A stretch of DNA of 64,000 nucleotides from Micromonospora globbae (GCF_003610785.1 NZ_RAQQ01000003.1:62001-126000); one strand, 5' to 3'. Positions 8,838 through 18,529 are shown, numbered from the stretch's first letter. Notes: generated by a model not told the origin, from the sequence alone. A program made the numbers and translations.

Positions 8838-9836
8838 TCAGGGACGCTGCGCCGGGCTTTCGGTCTTCGCCGGGTCGCGCTCGGTGATCGGGTCGACGAT
8901 CTCGTCGATCGCCTTGAGCAGGTCGGCGTCGAGCTTCACGCCGGCCGCCTTGACGTTGTCCTGCACCTGCTCGGGGCGGGTCGCGCCGACGATCGCCGAG
9001 GAGACGTTCGGGTTCTGGAGCACCCAGGCGATGGCGAGCTGGGCCATGGTGAGCCCGGCCTGCTCGGCCAGCGGCCGGAGCTGCTGCACCCGGGTCAGCA
9101 CCTCGTCGGTGAGGAACCGGGCGATGAAGTTCGCGCCCGACTTCTCGTCGGTGGCCCGGGAGCCGGCCGGCGGCGGCTGGCCCGGGAGGTACTTGCCGGA
9201 GAGCACGCCCTGCGCCATCGGCGACCAGACGATCTGGCCGACGCCCAGCTCCTCGCTGGTGGGCACGACCTCGCTCTCGATGACCCGCCACAGCATCGAG
9301 TACTGCGGCTGGTTGGAGACGAGCGGGATGTGCAGCTCGCGGGCCAGCTTGTGGGCCTCGCGGATCTGCGACGCCTTCCACTCGGAGACGCCGATGTAGA
9401 GGGCCTTGCCGGAGCGTACGACGTCGGCGAAGGCCTCCATCGTCTCCTCCAGCGGGGTGCTGTAGTCGTAGCGGTGGGCCTGGTAGAGGTCGACGTAGTC
9501 GGTGCGCAGCCGGCGCAGCGAGCCGTTGATCGACTCCATGATGTGCTTGCGGGACAGGCTCCGGTCGTTGCGACCCGGGCCGGTCGGCCAGTACACCTTG
9601 GTGAAGATCTCCAGCCCTTCCCGGCGCTCGTTGGCGAGCGCGCGGCCGAGCACGTCCTCGGCCCGGGTGCCGGCGTACACGTCGGCGGTGTCGAAGGTGG
9701 TGATGCCGGCGTCGAGGGCGGCCCGTACGCAGGCGAAGGCGGCGTCCTCCTCCACCTGGGACCCGTGGGTGATCCAGTTGCCGTACGAGATCTCGCTGAC
9801 CATCAGGCCGGAGCGGCCTAGGTGACGGAATTCCAT
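8838..9836 (-). CDS. Aldo/keto reductase (potassium-channel beta-subunit-like)
   Basis: The 332-residue TIM-barrel oxidoreductase has the full aldo/keto reductase tetrad: Asp49, Tyr54, Lys80 and His121. NADPH-binding segments follow near the C-terminus (WVLQNPNVSSAIVGATRP). The sequence is closest in style to the AKR6/AKR11 group, including voltage-gated channel beta subunits and YghZ-like reductases. Such enzymes reduce aldehydes or ketones with broad specificity; the native substrate cannot be told. It is alone in orientation with a 101-base gap to the large gene upstream. Confidence 0.9.
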   Translation of the reverse strand: MEFRHLGRSGLMVSEISYGNWITHGSQVEEDAAFACVRAALDAGITTFDTADVYAGTRAEDVLGRALANERREGLEIFTKVYWPTGPGRNDRSLSRKHIMESINGSLRRLRTDYVDLYQAHRYDYSTPLEETMEAFADVVRSGKALYIGVSEWKASQIREAHKLARELHIPLVSNQPQYSMLWRVIESEVVPTSEELGVGQIVWSPMAQGVLSGKYLPGQPPPAGSRATDEKSGANFIARFLTDEVLTRVQQLRPLAEQAGLTMAQLAIAWVLQNPNVSSAIVGATRPEQVQDNVKAAGVKLDADLLKAIDEIVDPITERDPAKTESPAQRP

Positions 9837-9937
9837 GGCCTGACCCTAACTCCGGTCACCGGCGGGCCCGGCCGGGCGACCCGCGGGTGTGTGGTGATCG
9901 TCAGCCGGGCGGTCGCGTCAGCCGGGAGGCCCGGCCG

Positions 9938-12900
9938 TCACAGCACCGGGTTGGTGTCGGCGAGCAGCCGTTCGATCTCGTCGAGCACGTCCTCGGTGCT
10001 GCGGTGCACCGGGTCGATGAGCGGGTTCCCCCGCCGGTCGAGGGCGCCCCACCGGCCGCCGGCCGTGCCCACGAGGAAGGCGACCGGATGGACGATGAGC
10101 GCCGGGTGCACCGGCGGGACGACCACGGCGCCCGTGTGGTCCACCACGCCGTGCCGGCCGGCCAGCTCCGCCACGGCCAGGCCCTCGTCGGTGAAGCCGT
10201 CGACGTACCGGCCGTCGGCCAGGGGGGTGCGGAGGCTGTGGTACCGGGTCGGCACCACGATCCGGCCGCTCCGGTCCACGGCGCCCCAGCCCTCGCGGCG
10301 GACCGCGGCCACGCCGCGCCGGAACGGGCGTACGTCGGCGAAGCCCGGCGGGATCACCACGTCGCCGGTGGGGTCGATGGCAGACCAGCCCTCGGAACCG
10401 TCGCGGACCACCCAGGCCAGTCCGTCGGAGAAGGAGCGGACCGCGAGGAACGACGGCGGGATCACGGTCGTGCCGGTGAGCGCGATCAGCGACCAGCGGT
10501 CGGTGTCCGGCCGCCGCACCCAGGCCAGGCCCTCTCGGAACGGCTGGGCGTCCGCGTACCGGGCCGGGATGACCAGCTCGCCCTCCGGGTCGGCGTAACC
10601 CCAGAGCGCGCCGTCGCGCGCGGGCACCGGGGGCTGGATGCGCTCCAGCACCTCGTCCCGGCTGCGGGGGTACGGGCCGAAGCCCTCCGTCGCGACCCGC
10701 TCGGCGACCGCGTCGAGCGCGGTCCGGACCCGGGCGAGCAGGTCGGCGTCCCCGGCGCCGCGCAGGTCGAGCGCCCGCTCGAAGTGCTGGCACGCCTCCA
10801 TGAACCGGCCCTGGTCGTAGCAGGACCGCCCGGCGTGCTCGTGCAGCGCGGCCTGCAGCCGGTCGGGCAGCTCGGGCGACGTGGCCAGGGCGAACAGCTG
10901 GTCGGCCTCGGTGAACTCCCCGCGCCACCGCAGCACGTGCGCGAGCCGCGCCTGGGCGAGCGCGATCCGGCGCAGCTCACCGGTCGCCTCGGCGTACGTG
11001 AGCGCGAGCCGCGCGTCCGCCAACGCGTCGTCCAGCTCGTTGAGGACGCGGGACACCACGGCACGCAGGCTGAGCAGCCGGGCCCGGGCGCGGTTGTCGG
11101 CGGCCGACGCCAGCTTCTCGGTCAGCCGCCGCCGGATCGTCCGCAGCTCGTCCGGGTCGTCCGCCACCTCGCGCAGCGTCGCCGGGTCGAGCCGCCAGCG
11201 GTAGCGCGCCAGCAGTTGCTCGGGATCCCCCTGCAGGGCGCGGTTCGGCGCGGCCGGCGGTGCGGAGACGGACGCCGCCGGCACGGCGGACACGGGTGCG
11301 CCCGGCGGCGGGGACGGATCCCGCTCGGCCGTGGCCGGCGGAGCCGGGACGGGTCCGGCGGGTGCTCCGGAGACGGGCGCCGGCTCGGCGGGTGGTGCGG
11401 AGACGGATGCCGGGACCGGCTCGTCGGGCGGTGCGGAGGCGGGTGCCGGGACCGGCTCGTCGGGCGGCGCGGAGACGGGCGCCGGGACCGGGGCGGCGTC
11501 TGCGGTGGCCGCCGGCGACCCGTCGGGTACGGCCGTCGCCTCGGTGGCGCCGGCTGGTGCTTCCGTTGCTTCCACTGCTGTCGTTGCGGCCGATGCTTCC
11601 GGTGCGGCCGGGGGCGCGGAGTGCGGCGGTGCCGCGTCCCGTACGGCGTCCGGGCGGGCCGGGTACGCGGGCGGCGGCGAGGTCTGCTCCGGCCCGTCGG
11701 GCGGGGAGGCGCTCGTCACGGGTGCCGAGGGAGCCTCCGCCCCGCCGTCCACGCGTGCCTCGACGGCCTCGCGCTGACCCGGTACCGCCCCGCTGACCGG
11801 CGACCCAGGCGTGGGGCCGTCAGCGTCAGTGGGGGCGTCCGGACGCTCGCCCGCCTCGGGCCGTACGGCCATCGCGCTGCCCTCGACGGCGGTGGCGCCC
11901 CCGGTGTCGGCGGTGCTGTCGGCGTCGGCGGGCGCTGCGGAGGTGGCCGGGTCGACGGTCGTCGGCTCGACGGCGTCGGTGGCCGGTACGGCGTCGGGTG
12001 CCGGCTCCGGCCGCGCCGCCTCCGTGCTGGGCGCCCGGGCGTCGACGGCGGGCGACGCCCAGGCCACGGCGGCAGAGGGGAGACCGGTGTCCCAGTCGTC
12101 CAGCCCGTCGGCGGGCGACGAGTCGAGGGGCGCGGCGACGGCCGGCGGGGCGGGACGAGATGCGTCGGGCACCGGAGGCGCGGCCGGGTGCGGCGCGTCG
12201 GCGGCCTCGGCAAGGGCGGCGTCGGAGTGGTCACCGGCCGTCACCGTGTCCCGCGACGCCCGAGGTGCCGCGGTGGCGGCCTGGTCGGCGAAGGCCACCG
12301 GGTCGGAGTCGACCGGCGTCGATCCGGTGCCGACCGGCTCGGGGTCGATCGTCGCCGGTCCGACCGGAGCGTCGGGCGTGGCCGGTCCGGGGTGGGTCGT
12401 GGTCGGGTCGGCGTCGAGTCGGGCTTCGGGCTCGGTCGGCGCGAGGTGTGTGTCTACCGCCGGGAGTTGGGGCTCGGGCGTGGCCGGCTCGGTGCGGGTT
12501 GCTGTCGGCTCGGCCGCCAGCCCGGCCTCGGCCGTCAACCGTGGCTCGGTGTCGGCCGGCGTCGGTCCGAGGTGGGGCGCGGCCGATTCGGTGCGGGTCG
12601 TGGTCGGCTCGGCGGCGAGCCCTGCCTCGGCCGTCAACCGTGGCTCGGTGTCGGCCGGCGTCGGTCCGAGCTGGAGTTCGCGCGGCTCGGCGCCGGTTGG
12701 TGTCGGGTCGGCTGCGAGCCCGTCCCCGGTCACGGCGGATCCCGGTTCGGTGGGGCGCGTGGCGGGTTCGGCCGCGGGCTGCGCCGCAGTCGGATCGCTG
12801 CCGGCCGTCGTCGGCTCGGCTGCGGTCCCGGCGATGTTCGCGTCGGCTCCGGGCTGGACCTCGGTCGGGTCGGCGTCGGACACGGTGCGCGGGGCTGCGT

Positions 12901-15724
12901 CGCGGTCCGCGCTCGGCTCGACCAGGCCGCCAGCCGCGATTGAGAGAGCGTCGGCCTCGACGGTGGTCGGCGTGGCCGCCGGCCAGGCCGCCGCCTCGGG
13001 GTCGGCGGTCGTCGGTGCCGCCCCGGCGGTGGATCCGGTGCCGACCTCTGCCATGGGCCCGGTCGCGGTCGGCTCGGGCGCGACCGGGGACGCCTCGGGG
13101 TCGACCGTGGTCTGCTCGGCTCCGGCGTCCGGCCCAGCCAATTCGCCGCCGGCCGTCGTCGGGTCGATGTCGGCCGTGGTCGGGCCGTCGTCCGTCGTGG
13201 TCTCGGCGTCAGTCGTGGTCGGCTCGGCGCGGCTGTCGGCCTCGGGCGTGGCCGGCTCGGCCTCGGGCGTGGTCGGTTCCGCCGGCACGGGCCGGGCCGG
13301 GCGGAACCAGGCGTCCGCCCCGCCGCTGGGCTCCGGCGCGACGGTGTGCGCCGGCGGCTCGGACGGGGGCGGCGGGACGTAGACCCGGGGAACGCCGGGA
13401 GCGGGCGGAAGCGACGGTTCGACCGTCGTCGCCCCCGACGCGGACGCGGCGGGCGGGTGTCCGGGCGCCACGTCCTGGCGATCGGCGGCGCGCTCGCCGT
13501 CGGCCGGCCGCTGGTACCCGTACGCGTCGACCGGGGTACGGCCCGCCGGCGGGCGGTCCGCCGTCGGCGGAGCGACCCGGTCGTCGGCGCGTGGCCCGGC
13601 GTAGGGCGGCGGGGCGGCCGTCGGTTCCGCCGGGCGGGCCGGGTCGAACGATGGTACGGGACGCGCCGGTCCCGGCGTGCCGGCCCCGGGCGGTCCCGAC
13701 ACGGGCGTCCCGGAGGGACGGTGCGCCGGGCCGGAGGCCGGCGTCGAGGGTCGGACGGCCGCCGGCGAGCCGGGGCCCGTCGCCGAGGACGGGGGTGCCG
13801 GTGTGATCGGTCGGGCCGCCGGCGGTGGGCCGGGCGGGGCGGGGGGATACGTGGGCGCCGGGGAGACGGGGCGGCCGGGCGGGGTGGCCGGTCCGGCCGC
13901 CGGAGGCACCGGTGCCGGCGAGACCGGTCGGCCCGGTGCCGGCGAGACCGGGGCAGGCGGGACCGGTGCCTCGCGCGGCGGCTCCGGCGTACGCGGCCGG
14001 TTCCCCGGCTCGGCGTCCGCCGGCCAGGTGGGATGGCCCGCGGGGCCCGAGGGCGGCACACGGTGCGCGGGCGGAGCCGGCTGCGCCGGTGGCACCGGTC
14101 GACCAGCCGCGGGAGCAGGGGAGACGGGCCGGCCGGGGGCCGGTGCGGGCGACACCGGTTGACCGGGGGCGGGACCGGGCGACACCGGTCGACCCGGCGC
14201 CGGTCCGGGGGAGACGGGTCGGCCGGGGGCCGTCGCGGGCGAGCGCGGTTGGCCGGGGGCCGGTCCGGGCGACACCGGTCGACCCGGCGCCGGTCCGGGG
14301 GAGACGGGCCGGCCGGGCATGGCGGCGGGCGACACCGGTTGGCCCGGGGCGGGCCCGGGGGAGACGGGCCGGCCGGGGGCCGCGGTGGGCGGGCGCGGTT
14401 GGCCGGGGGCCGGTGCGGGCGACACCGGTCGACCCGGGGCCGGTCCGGGTGAGACGGGCCGGCCGGGGGCCGCCGTCGGTGGGCGCGGCTGGCCGGGGGC
14501 CGGTGCGGGCGACACCGGTCGACCCGGCGCCGGCCCGGGGGAGACGGGCGGGCCGGAGATCGGCGTGTCCGCGGCGGGCGGCGGGTAGGGACGCCGGTAC
14601 GGCTCGTCGTACCGCGGCGCGTCCCGTCGGGCGGCCTCGCGGGGCGGCATGTCGGCGTCGAACGGGCGGCGCTGCTCCGGCCGCGCTTCGGCGCGGCGGC
14701 CGGGATCCCAGCCCGGATCCCGGCCGGGGTGCGGCGGCCGGGGCCCGCCCGCCTCGCGGTCGGGGTGCGGCCACCGCTCCCGGTACGCCTCCTCCCTCCG
14801 GTCGGCGTACGGCTCGGCACGGCCGACCATCTCCCGCGTCGGCCGGTACCGCTCCTGGTCCGGCCCGGGGTGGCGGTCGGGGCGGTACGCGCGGTCGTCC
14901 TCGTAGCGGGGGCGCGCGTGCCGGTCGTGCTCGACGCGGCGCGGGTGCTCGTCGTCGTACCGGGGGCGGTCGTCGTGGCGTGACCGGTCGGCGTGCGGTC
15001 CTCGCGGATCGTCGACGTGGCGGGTCGGCCCGTCGCGGCGCGGCGCGTCGTGCCGGAGGTCGTCGGGGTGGCGGTCCCGCTCGGCGGCCCGGCCCCACGG
15101 GTACCGGGGGCGCCGGCCGCCTTCGGCGGGGTGCCGCTCGTACCCGTCGGCCGGCGGTCCGGCGGGGCGGCGGCGCGGCGGGGAATCCTCACCGGGCTCG
15201 GGCATCCAGCCCGGCTCCGGGTGGGAGACCGGCGGAGGGTACGAGCCGCGACGCGGGTCCCCGGCCGGTTCACCGTGCCAGCCGTTCTCCCGCCCCGCGC
15301 GTTCCTCGCGGCGCGCGCCGCGGTCGGTCCACTCGGTCCGGCCGTCGGACCGGGGCTGGCGGGCCGGTGGCCGCTCGTCGGGCCAGGCGGGTTCGGCCTG
15401 CGGCCGGCGGTAGGACTCGTCCCCGTAGCGGCGCGCGTCGGTGCCGTCGCGGCGGCGGTCCCGGGCGTACGGCTCCTCCTCCGGCGGCGGCTCGTCGGAC
15501 CAGGAGCGGCCCAGGTACGTCCCGTCGGGCCGGGTCGGGGCGAGCGGCGGCACGTCGACACGGCCCACGACGCTGGCCCGGCCGCGGGGCGGAGGCGCGT
15601 GCTGCACGCCGATGTCTCCCGGGTAGCGCTGCCCGGGGAACTGCGGGTGCCATTCGTGGGTCGGCTCGACCATCCAGGACGGTTCGGCCGGATCCTGCCA
15701 CCGATCGGAGTATCGGCTGCTCAT
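9938..15724 (-). CDS. Giant WG-repeat protein with a long Pro-rich repeat region
   Basis: About 1,928 residues from the ATG at 15724 (MSSRYSDRWQDP); another in-frame start at 15772 adds 16 residues. N-terminal 400 residues: Arg/Asp/Tyr/Pro-rich and charged. Then come about 16 copies of a 10-residue PGRPVSPGPA-like repeat, followed by roughly 900 residues rich in Ala, Pro, Thr and Glu with a 33-residue duplication. About 1490-1690 is helical and TPR-like. The last 230 residues carry WG repeats (ALWGYADPEGELVIP, GWSAIDPTGDVVIPP, GWGAVDRSGRIVVP, RWGALDRRGNPLIDP). No signal peptide or membrane helix is visible, so it is probably a large cytosolic scaffold; function unknown. One unbroken frame this long argues that it is expressed. 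Confidence 0.85.
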   Translation of the reverse strand: MSSRYSDRWQDPAEPSWMVEPTHEWHPQFPGQRYPGDIGVQHAPPPRGRASVVGRVDVPPLAPTRPDGTYLGRSWSDEPPPEEEPYARDRRRDGTDARRYGDESYRRPQAEPAWPDERPPARQPRSDGRTEWTDRGARREERAGRENGWHGEPAGDPRRGSYPPPVSHPEPGWMPEPGEDSPPRRRPAGPPADGYERHPAEGGRRPRYPWGRAAERDRHPDDLRHDAPRRDGPTRHVDDPRGPHADRSRHDDRPRYDDEHPRRVEHDRHARPRYEDDRAYRPDRHPGPDQERYRPTREMVGRAEPYADRREEAYRERWPHPDREAGGPRPPHPGRDPGWDPGRRAEARPEQRRPFDADMPPREAARRDAPRYDEPYRRPYPPPAADTPISGPPVSPGPAPGRPVSPAPAPGQPRPPTAAPGRPVSPGPAPGRPVSPAPAPGQPRPPTAAPGRPVSPGPAPGQPVSPAAMPGRPVSPGPAPGRPVSPGPAPGQPRSPATAPGRPVSPGPAPGRPVSPGPAPGQPVSPAPAPGRPVSPAPAAGRPVPPAQPAPPAHRVPPSGPAGHPTWPADAEPGNRPRTPEPPREAPVPPAPVSPAPGRPVSPAPVPPAAGPATPPGRPVSPAPTYPPAPPGPPPAARPITPAPPSSATGPGSPAAVRPSTPASGPAHRPSGTPVSGPPGAGTPGPARPVPSFDPARPAEPTAAPPPYAGPRADDRVAPPTADRPPAGRTPVDAYGYQRPADGERAADRQDVAPGHPPAASASGATTVEPSLPPAPGVPRVYVPPPPSEPPAHTVAPEPSGGADAWFRPARPVPAEPTTPEAEPATPEADSRAEPTTTDAETTTDDGPTTADIDPTTAGGELAGPDAGAEQTTVDPEASPVAPEPTATGPMAEVGTGSTAGAAPTTADPEAAAWPAATPTTVEADALSIAAGGLVEPSADRDAAPRTVSDADPTEVQPGADANIAGTAAEPTTAGSDPTAAQPAAEPATRPTEPGSAVTGDGLAADPTPTGAEPRELQLGPTPADTEPRLTAEAGLAAEPTTTRTESAAPHLGPTPADTEPRLTAEAGLAAEPTATRTEPATPEPQLPAVDTHLAPTEPEARLDADPTTTHPGPATPDAPVGPATIDPEPVGTGSTPVDSDPVAFADQAATAAPRASRDTVTAGDHSDAALAEAADAPHPAAPPVPDASRPAPPAVAAPLDSSPADGLDDWDTGLPSAAVAWASPAVDARAPSTEAARPEPAPDAVPATDAVEPTTVDPATSAAPADADSTADTGGATAVEGSAMAVRPEAGERPDAPTDADGPTPGSPVSGAVPGQREAVEARVDGGAEAPSAPVTSASPPDGPEQTSPPPAYPARPDAVRDAAPPHSAPPAAPEASAATTAVEATEAPAGATEATAVPDGSPAATADAAPVPAPVSAPPDEPVPAPASAPPDEPVPASVSAPPAEPAPVSGAPAGPVPAPPATAERDPSPPPGAPVSAVPAASVSAPPAAPNRALQGDPEQLLARYRWRLDPATLREVADDPDELRTIRRRLTEKLASAADNRARARLLSLRAVVSRVLNELDDALADARLALTYAEATGELRRIALAQARLAHVLRWRGEFTEADQLFALATSPELPDRLQAALHEHAGRSCYDQGRFMEACQHFERALDLRGAGDADLLARVRTALDAVAERVATEGFGPYPRSRDEVLERIQPPVPARDGALWGYADPEGELVIPARYADAQPFREGLAWVRRPDTDRWSLIALTGTTVIPPSFLAVRSFSDGLAWVVRDGSEGWSAIDPTGDVVIPPGFADVRPFRRGVAAVRREGWGAVDRSGRIVVPTRYHSLRTPLADGRYVDGFTDEGLAVAELAGRHGVVDHTGAVVVPPVHPALIVHPVAFLVGTAGGRWGALDRRGNPLIDPVHRSTEDVLDEIERLLADTNPVL
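12491..12674 (-). repeat. 99-bp direct duplication within the WG-repeat gene
   Basis: A segment of about 85 bp is repeated at a spacing of 99 bp (for example GCCGTCAACC at 12531 and 12630). It encodes two copies of a unit containing PTPADTEPRLTAEAGLAAEP, preserving the frame. Confidence 0.8.
14085..14560 (-). repeat. 30-bp coding repeat array, about 16 copies
   Basis: On the minus strand this encodes successive 10-residue units such as APGRPVSPGP, APGRPVSPAP and APGQPRPPTA, with a partly visible 30-residue higher-order order. It is continuous coding sequence with no unique spacers. Copy number is likely to vary between strains (inference). Confidence 0.88.
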
Positions 15725-15960
15725 CCGAGGTGCCCGTCGCCGGACCCGGGGCGTGTGCCGGCGTACCGGCACCGTCGGCTCGCGACCGCGGCCGGGTGAC
15801 CGCCGGGCGCCGGACCGCCGGGGGCCGCGCTCCGGTGGCCGGCTCGCGTCCGCTCGCTCACGGCGTTGTCACCTCGTTGCCAATTGTCGCGCTGAGCACC
15901 CGACCTACCGGTAGAGTCGCCCGGTCCGGCAGGGCGTGGCTGCGGATGGAGGGTAGCGGC

Positions 15961-16812
15961 GTGGGTTCGCTGAACGCCACTGTGGCACCGTTCACCACCT
16001 CAAACGTTATCCCATGGTTCCGGACATTTTGGGCTTTAGCCGCATCTGGTTTCCGACGATACTCCACCTACCGGCAGGCGACCGTCGCCGGGATCGTGAC
16101 CAACACCGTCTTCGGTTTCCTGCGCTGCTACGTCCTCCTCGCGGTGGCCGGCGTGGCCGGGACGGCCGGCGGGTACGACCGCCCGCAGCTCGCCACGTTC
16201 GTCTGGGTCGGACAGGGGCTGCTCACCGTGGTCCTGCTCTGGGGCTGGACGGAGCTGGCCGACCGGATCCGCACCGGGGACGTGACGGCGGACCTGCTGC
16301 GGCCCGTACATCCGGTGACCGCGTACCTCGCCACCGACCTGGGCCGCGCCGGGCACGCCGCGCTGGCCCGGCTGCTGCCACCGGTGGTCGTGGCGCCGTT
16401 CTTCTTCGACCTGTACCTGCCCACCCGCTGGCCGACCGTGCTCCTGTTCGCCGGTTCGGCCACCGCGGCCGTGGTCATCTGCTTCGCCTGCCGCTACCTG
16501 GTCAACGCCACCGCGTACTGGCTGGCCGACGTGCGGGGGCCGCTCGTCCTCTGGACGCTCGGCTCCGGCGTGCTCTGCGGCCTGTACTTCCCGCTGCGGT
16601 TCCTGCCGGAGTGGCTCTACCAGGCACTGTGGATCGCCACCCCGTTCCCGAGCCTGCTCCAGACCCCGCTCGACGTGCTCGTGGAACGGGACCCCGCCCC
16701 GGTGCAGGTGACGCTGGTCGCCGTCCAGGCCGGCTGGGTCGTCGTGCTCCTGGCCGCCTGCCGGTGGGTGCAGCGCCGCGCGGAGCGCCGCCTGGCGGTG
16801 CAGGGTGGCTGA
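15961..16812 (+). CDS. ABC-2 family transporter permease (COG4587-like)
   Basis: A 283-residue integral membrane protein with about six hydrophobic segments. The GTG at 15961 is chosen because GGAGGG at 15948-15953 stands 7 bases before it; an in-frame ATG at 15946 overlaps that site and is less likely. Features typical of this permease group include YRQATVAGIVTNTVFGFLR and the ADLLRPVHP segment. It overlaps the second permease gene by 8 bases, and the ATPase follows, giving a three-gene exporter operon. The substrate is unknown; relatives export peptides or drugs. Confidence 0.88.
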   Translation: MGSLNATVAPFTTSNVIPWFRTFWALAASGFRRYSTYRQATVAGIVTNTVFGFLRCYVLLAVAGVAGTAGGYDRPQLATFVWVGQGLLTVVLLWGWTELADRIRTGDVTADLLRPVHPVTAYLATDLGRAGHAALARLLPPVVVAPFFFDLYLPTRWPTVLLFAGSATAAVVICFACRYLVNATAYWLADVRGPLVLWTLGSGVLCGLYFPLRFLPEWLYQALWIATPFPSLLQTPLDVLVERDPAPVQVTLVAVQAGWVVVLLAACRWVQRRAERRLAVQGG

Positions 16813-17620
16813 CGGTCGCGGCGGGACGCTGAGGGCGTACCGGGCGCTGCTCGGGGCGCAGGCGCGGTCGCAGACGGCGTACCGCACCTCGTTCGCCGTG
16901 GACCTGGTGGGCAACGTCGGCGCCACGGCCTTCGACGTGCTCACCGTGCTGGTGCTCTTCGGCGTGACGCGGGAGCTGGGCGGGTTCACCCTGCGCGAGA
17001 CGCTGGTCGTCGTCGGCCTCTCGGCGTGCGCCTTCGCCACCGCCGACCTGCTCGTCGGCAACATCGAGCGGATCCCGCAGTACGTGCGCACCGGCCTGCT
17101 GGACGCCGTCCTGGTGCGGCCGCTCGGCGCGCTGCCCCAGCTGCTGCTCATGGACCTGCCGTTGCGCAAGGTCTCGCGGGCCGTGTTCGGGCTCGCCGTC
17201 TGGGTCACGGCGGTGGTGTCCGCCGGCATCGACTGGACGCCGGGGAGGGCGCTGCTGGTCGTGCTGGCCCCGCTCGCCGCCGTGGTCTTCTTCGGCTCGA
17301 TCTTCGTGGCCACCGCCACGGTGTCGTTCTACTGGGTCGAGTCGGGCCAACTCGCGAACTCGTTGACCTACGGCGGGCGCGACTTCACCTCGTACCCCGT
17401 CACCGTCTACGGCGGGTGGTTCCGGGCGCTGTTCGCGTACGGCCTGGGGTTCGCCTTCGTGTCCTACCACCCGGCGCTGGCCCTGCTGGGCCGCGCCGAC
17501 CCGCTCGGCCTGCCGGCCTGGGTGGGCTGGGCCGCGCCGGGCGTCGCGGTGGTCGCCGCCGCGCTCGCCGCCGCGGCCTGGCGGGTCGGCATCCGCCACT
17601 ACCGGAGTACGGGGTCATGA
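16805..17620 (+). CDS. ABC-2 family transporter permease (DUF990/COG3694-like)
   Basis: The second membrane subunit, 271 residues with about six membrane helices, starts at GTG 16805 inside the end of the first permease. A YRTSFAVDLVGN opening and the VLVRPLGALPQLLLMDLPLRK stretch correspond to the family's 'DxLLxRPLxxL' region. Its TGA is entered by the ATG of the ATPase gene (ATGA). With its partner it should form the heterodimeric pore of the exporter. Confidence 0.88.
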   Translation: MADGRGGTLRAYRALLGAQARSQTAYRTSFAVDLVGNVGATAFDVLTVLVLFGVTRELGGFTLRETLVVVGLSACAFATADLLVGNIERIPQYVRTGLLDAVLVRPLGALPQLLLMDLPLRKVSRAVFGLAVWVTAVVSAGIDWTPGRALLVVLAPLAAVVFFGSIFVATATVSFYWVESGQLANSLTYGGRDFTSYPVTVYGGWFRALFAYGLGFAFVSYHPALALLGRADPLGLPAWVGWAAPGVAVVAAALAAAAWRVGIRHYRSTGS

Positions 17621-18522
17621 CAGAGGTCATCAGGGCGCGCGGTCTGCGCAAGGAGTTCACCGTGCACGTCAAGACCGGCCGGATCCGCCGCGCCAGGCGG
17701 GTCCGCGCCGCGGTCGACGGGCTCGACCTGCGGGTGGAGCGGGGCGAGATGCTCGGCTACATCGGACCGAACGGCGCGGGCAAGTCCACCACGTTGAAGA
17801 TGTTCACCGGCGTGCTGACGCCCACGGCCGGCGAGGTGCGGGTCTGCGGGCTGCGCCCGGTGGCCCAGCGCACCCGTCTCGCGCTGCGGATCGGGGTGGT
17901 CTTCGGCCAGCGGTCGCAGCTGTGGTGGGACCTGCCGCTGCGGGACTCGTTCGACCTGCTAGGGCACGTCTACCGGGTGCCGGCCGCCGAGCACGCCGCC
18001 CGGCTGCGCCGGTGCCGCGACCTGCTGGACCTGGACGGCTTCCTCGACGTGCCGGTCCGGCAGCTCTCCCTGGGACAGCGGATGCGCGGCGAGCTGACGG
18101 CGGCGCTGCTGCACGGCCCGGAGGTGCTGTTCCTGGACGAGCCGACCATCAGCCTGGACGTGGTCAGCCGCCAGGCGGTCCGGGGGTTCCTCGCGGAACT
18201 CGGCAGCACCGGTGACACCACGCTCGTGCTGACCACGCACGACCTGGCCGACATCGAGCGCCTCTGCCGGCGGCTCGTGGTCGCCGACCTGGACGCCCCG
18301 CTGCCGGAGCCGCCGGTCCTGCCCGGCGCGCCGCTGCGAGAGGTGGCGGCGGACGGCCGCCGGCTGGTGTACGCGCTGGAGTCGGCGGGAGTCGCCGAGG
18401 TGGTCTCCGGCCTGGCGGGCGTGGCCAGCCTGCGGGACGTCGCGGTGGTGGAGCCGGACATCGAGGAGGTCGTGGCCCGGCTCTACGGCGCCCCGGCCCC
18501 CGCCGCCGTTCCGGCGCCCTGA
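17617..18522 (+). CDS. ABC transporter ATP-binding protein (NatA/COG4586-like)
   Basis: A 301-residue ATPase. Walker A is GPNGAGKST (about residues 50-58), the Q-loop region is VVFGQRSQLWWDLP, the signature is LSLGQRMR, and Walker B is EVLFLDEPTISLD, followed by the switch His in LTTHDLADIE. The start is the ATG at 17617 overlapping the previous stop. A C-terminal extension of about 70 residues is usual for this exporter subfamily. It energises the two-permease system just upstream. Confidence 0.92.
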   Translation: MTEVIRARGLRKEFTVHVKTGRIRRARRVRAAVDGLDLRVERGEMLGYIGPNGAGKSTTLKMFTGVLTPTAGEVRVCGLRPVAQRTRLALRIGVVFGQRSQLWWDLPLRDSFDLLGHVYRVPAAEHAARLRRCRDLLDLDGFLDVPVRQLSLGQRMRGELTAALLHGPEVLFLDEPTISLDVVSRQAVRGFLAELGSTGDTTLVLTTHDLADIERLCRRLVVADLDAPLPEPPVLPGAPLREVAADGRRLVYALESAGVAEVVSGLAGVASLRDVAVVEPDIEEVVARLYGAPAPAAVPAP

Positions 18523-18529
18523 GCGCCGG

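Noticed and set aside
9887..12943. 1,018-codon plus-strand open frame opposite the WG gene
   Set aside because: Low-complexity shadow of the antisense gene, whose C-terminal WG repeats confirm the minus strand as coding.
14085..14560. CRISPR-like regular repeats
   Set aside because: The 30-bp units are contiguous, without unique spacers, and translate to a regular PGRPVSPGPA repeat.
13825..15945. Plus-strand open frame running into the ABC permease
   Set aside because: It mirrors the repeat-rich WG gene. Only the part from 15961, after a good ribosome site, encodes a recognisable permease.
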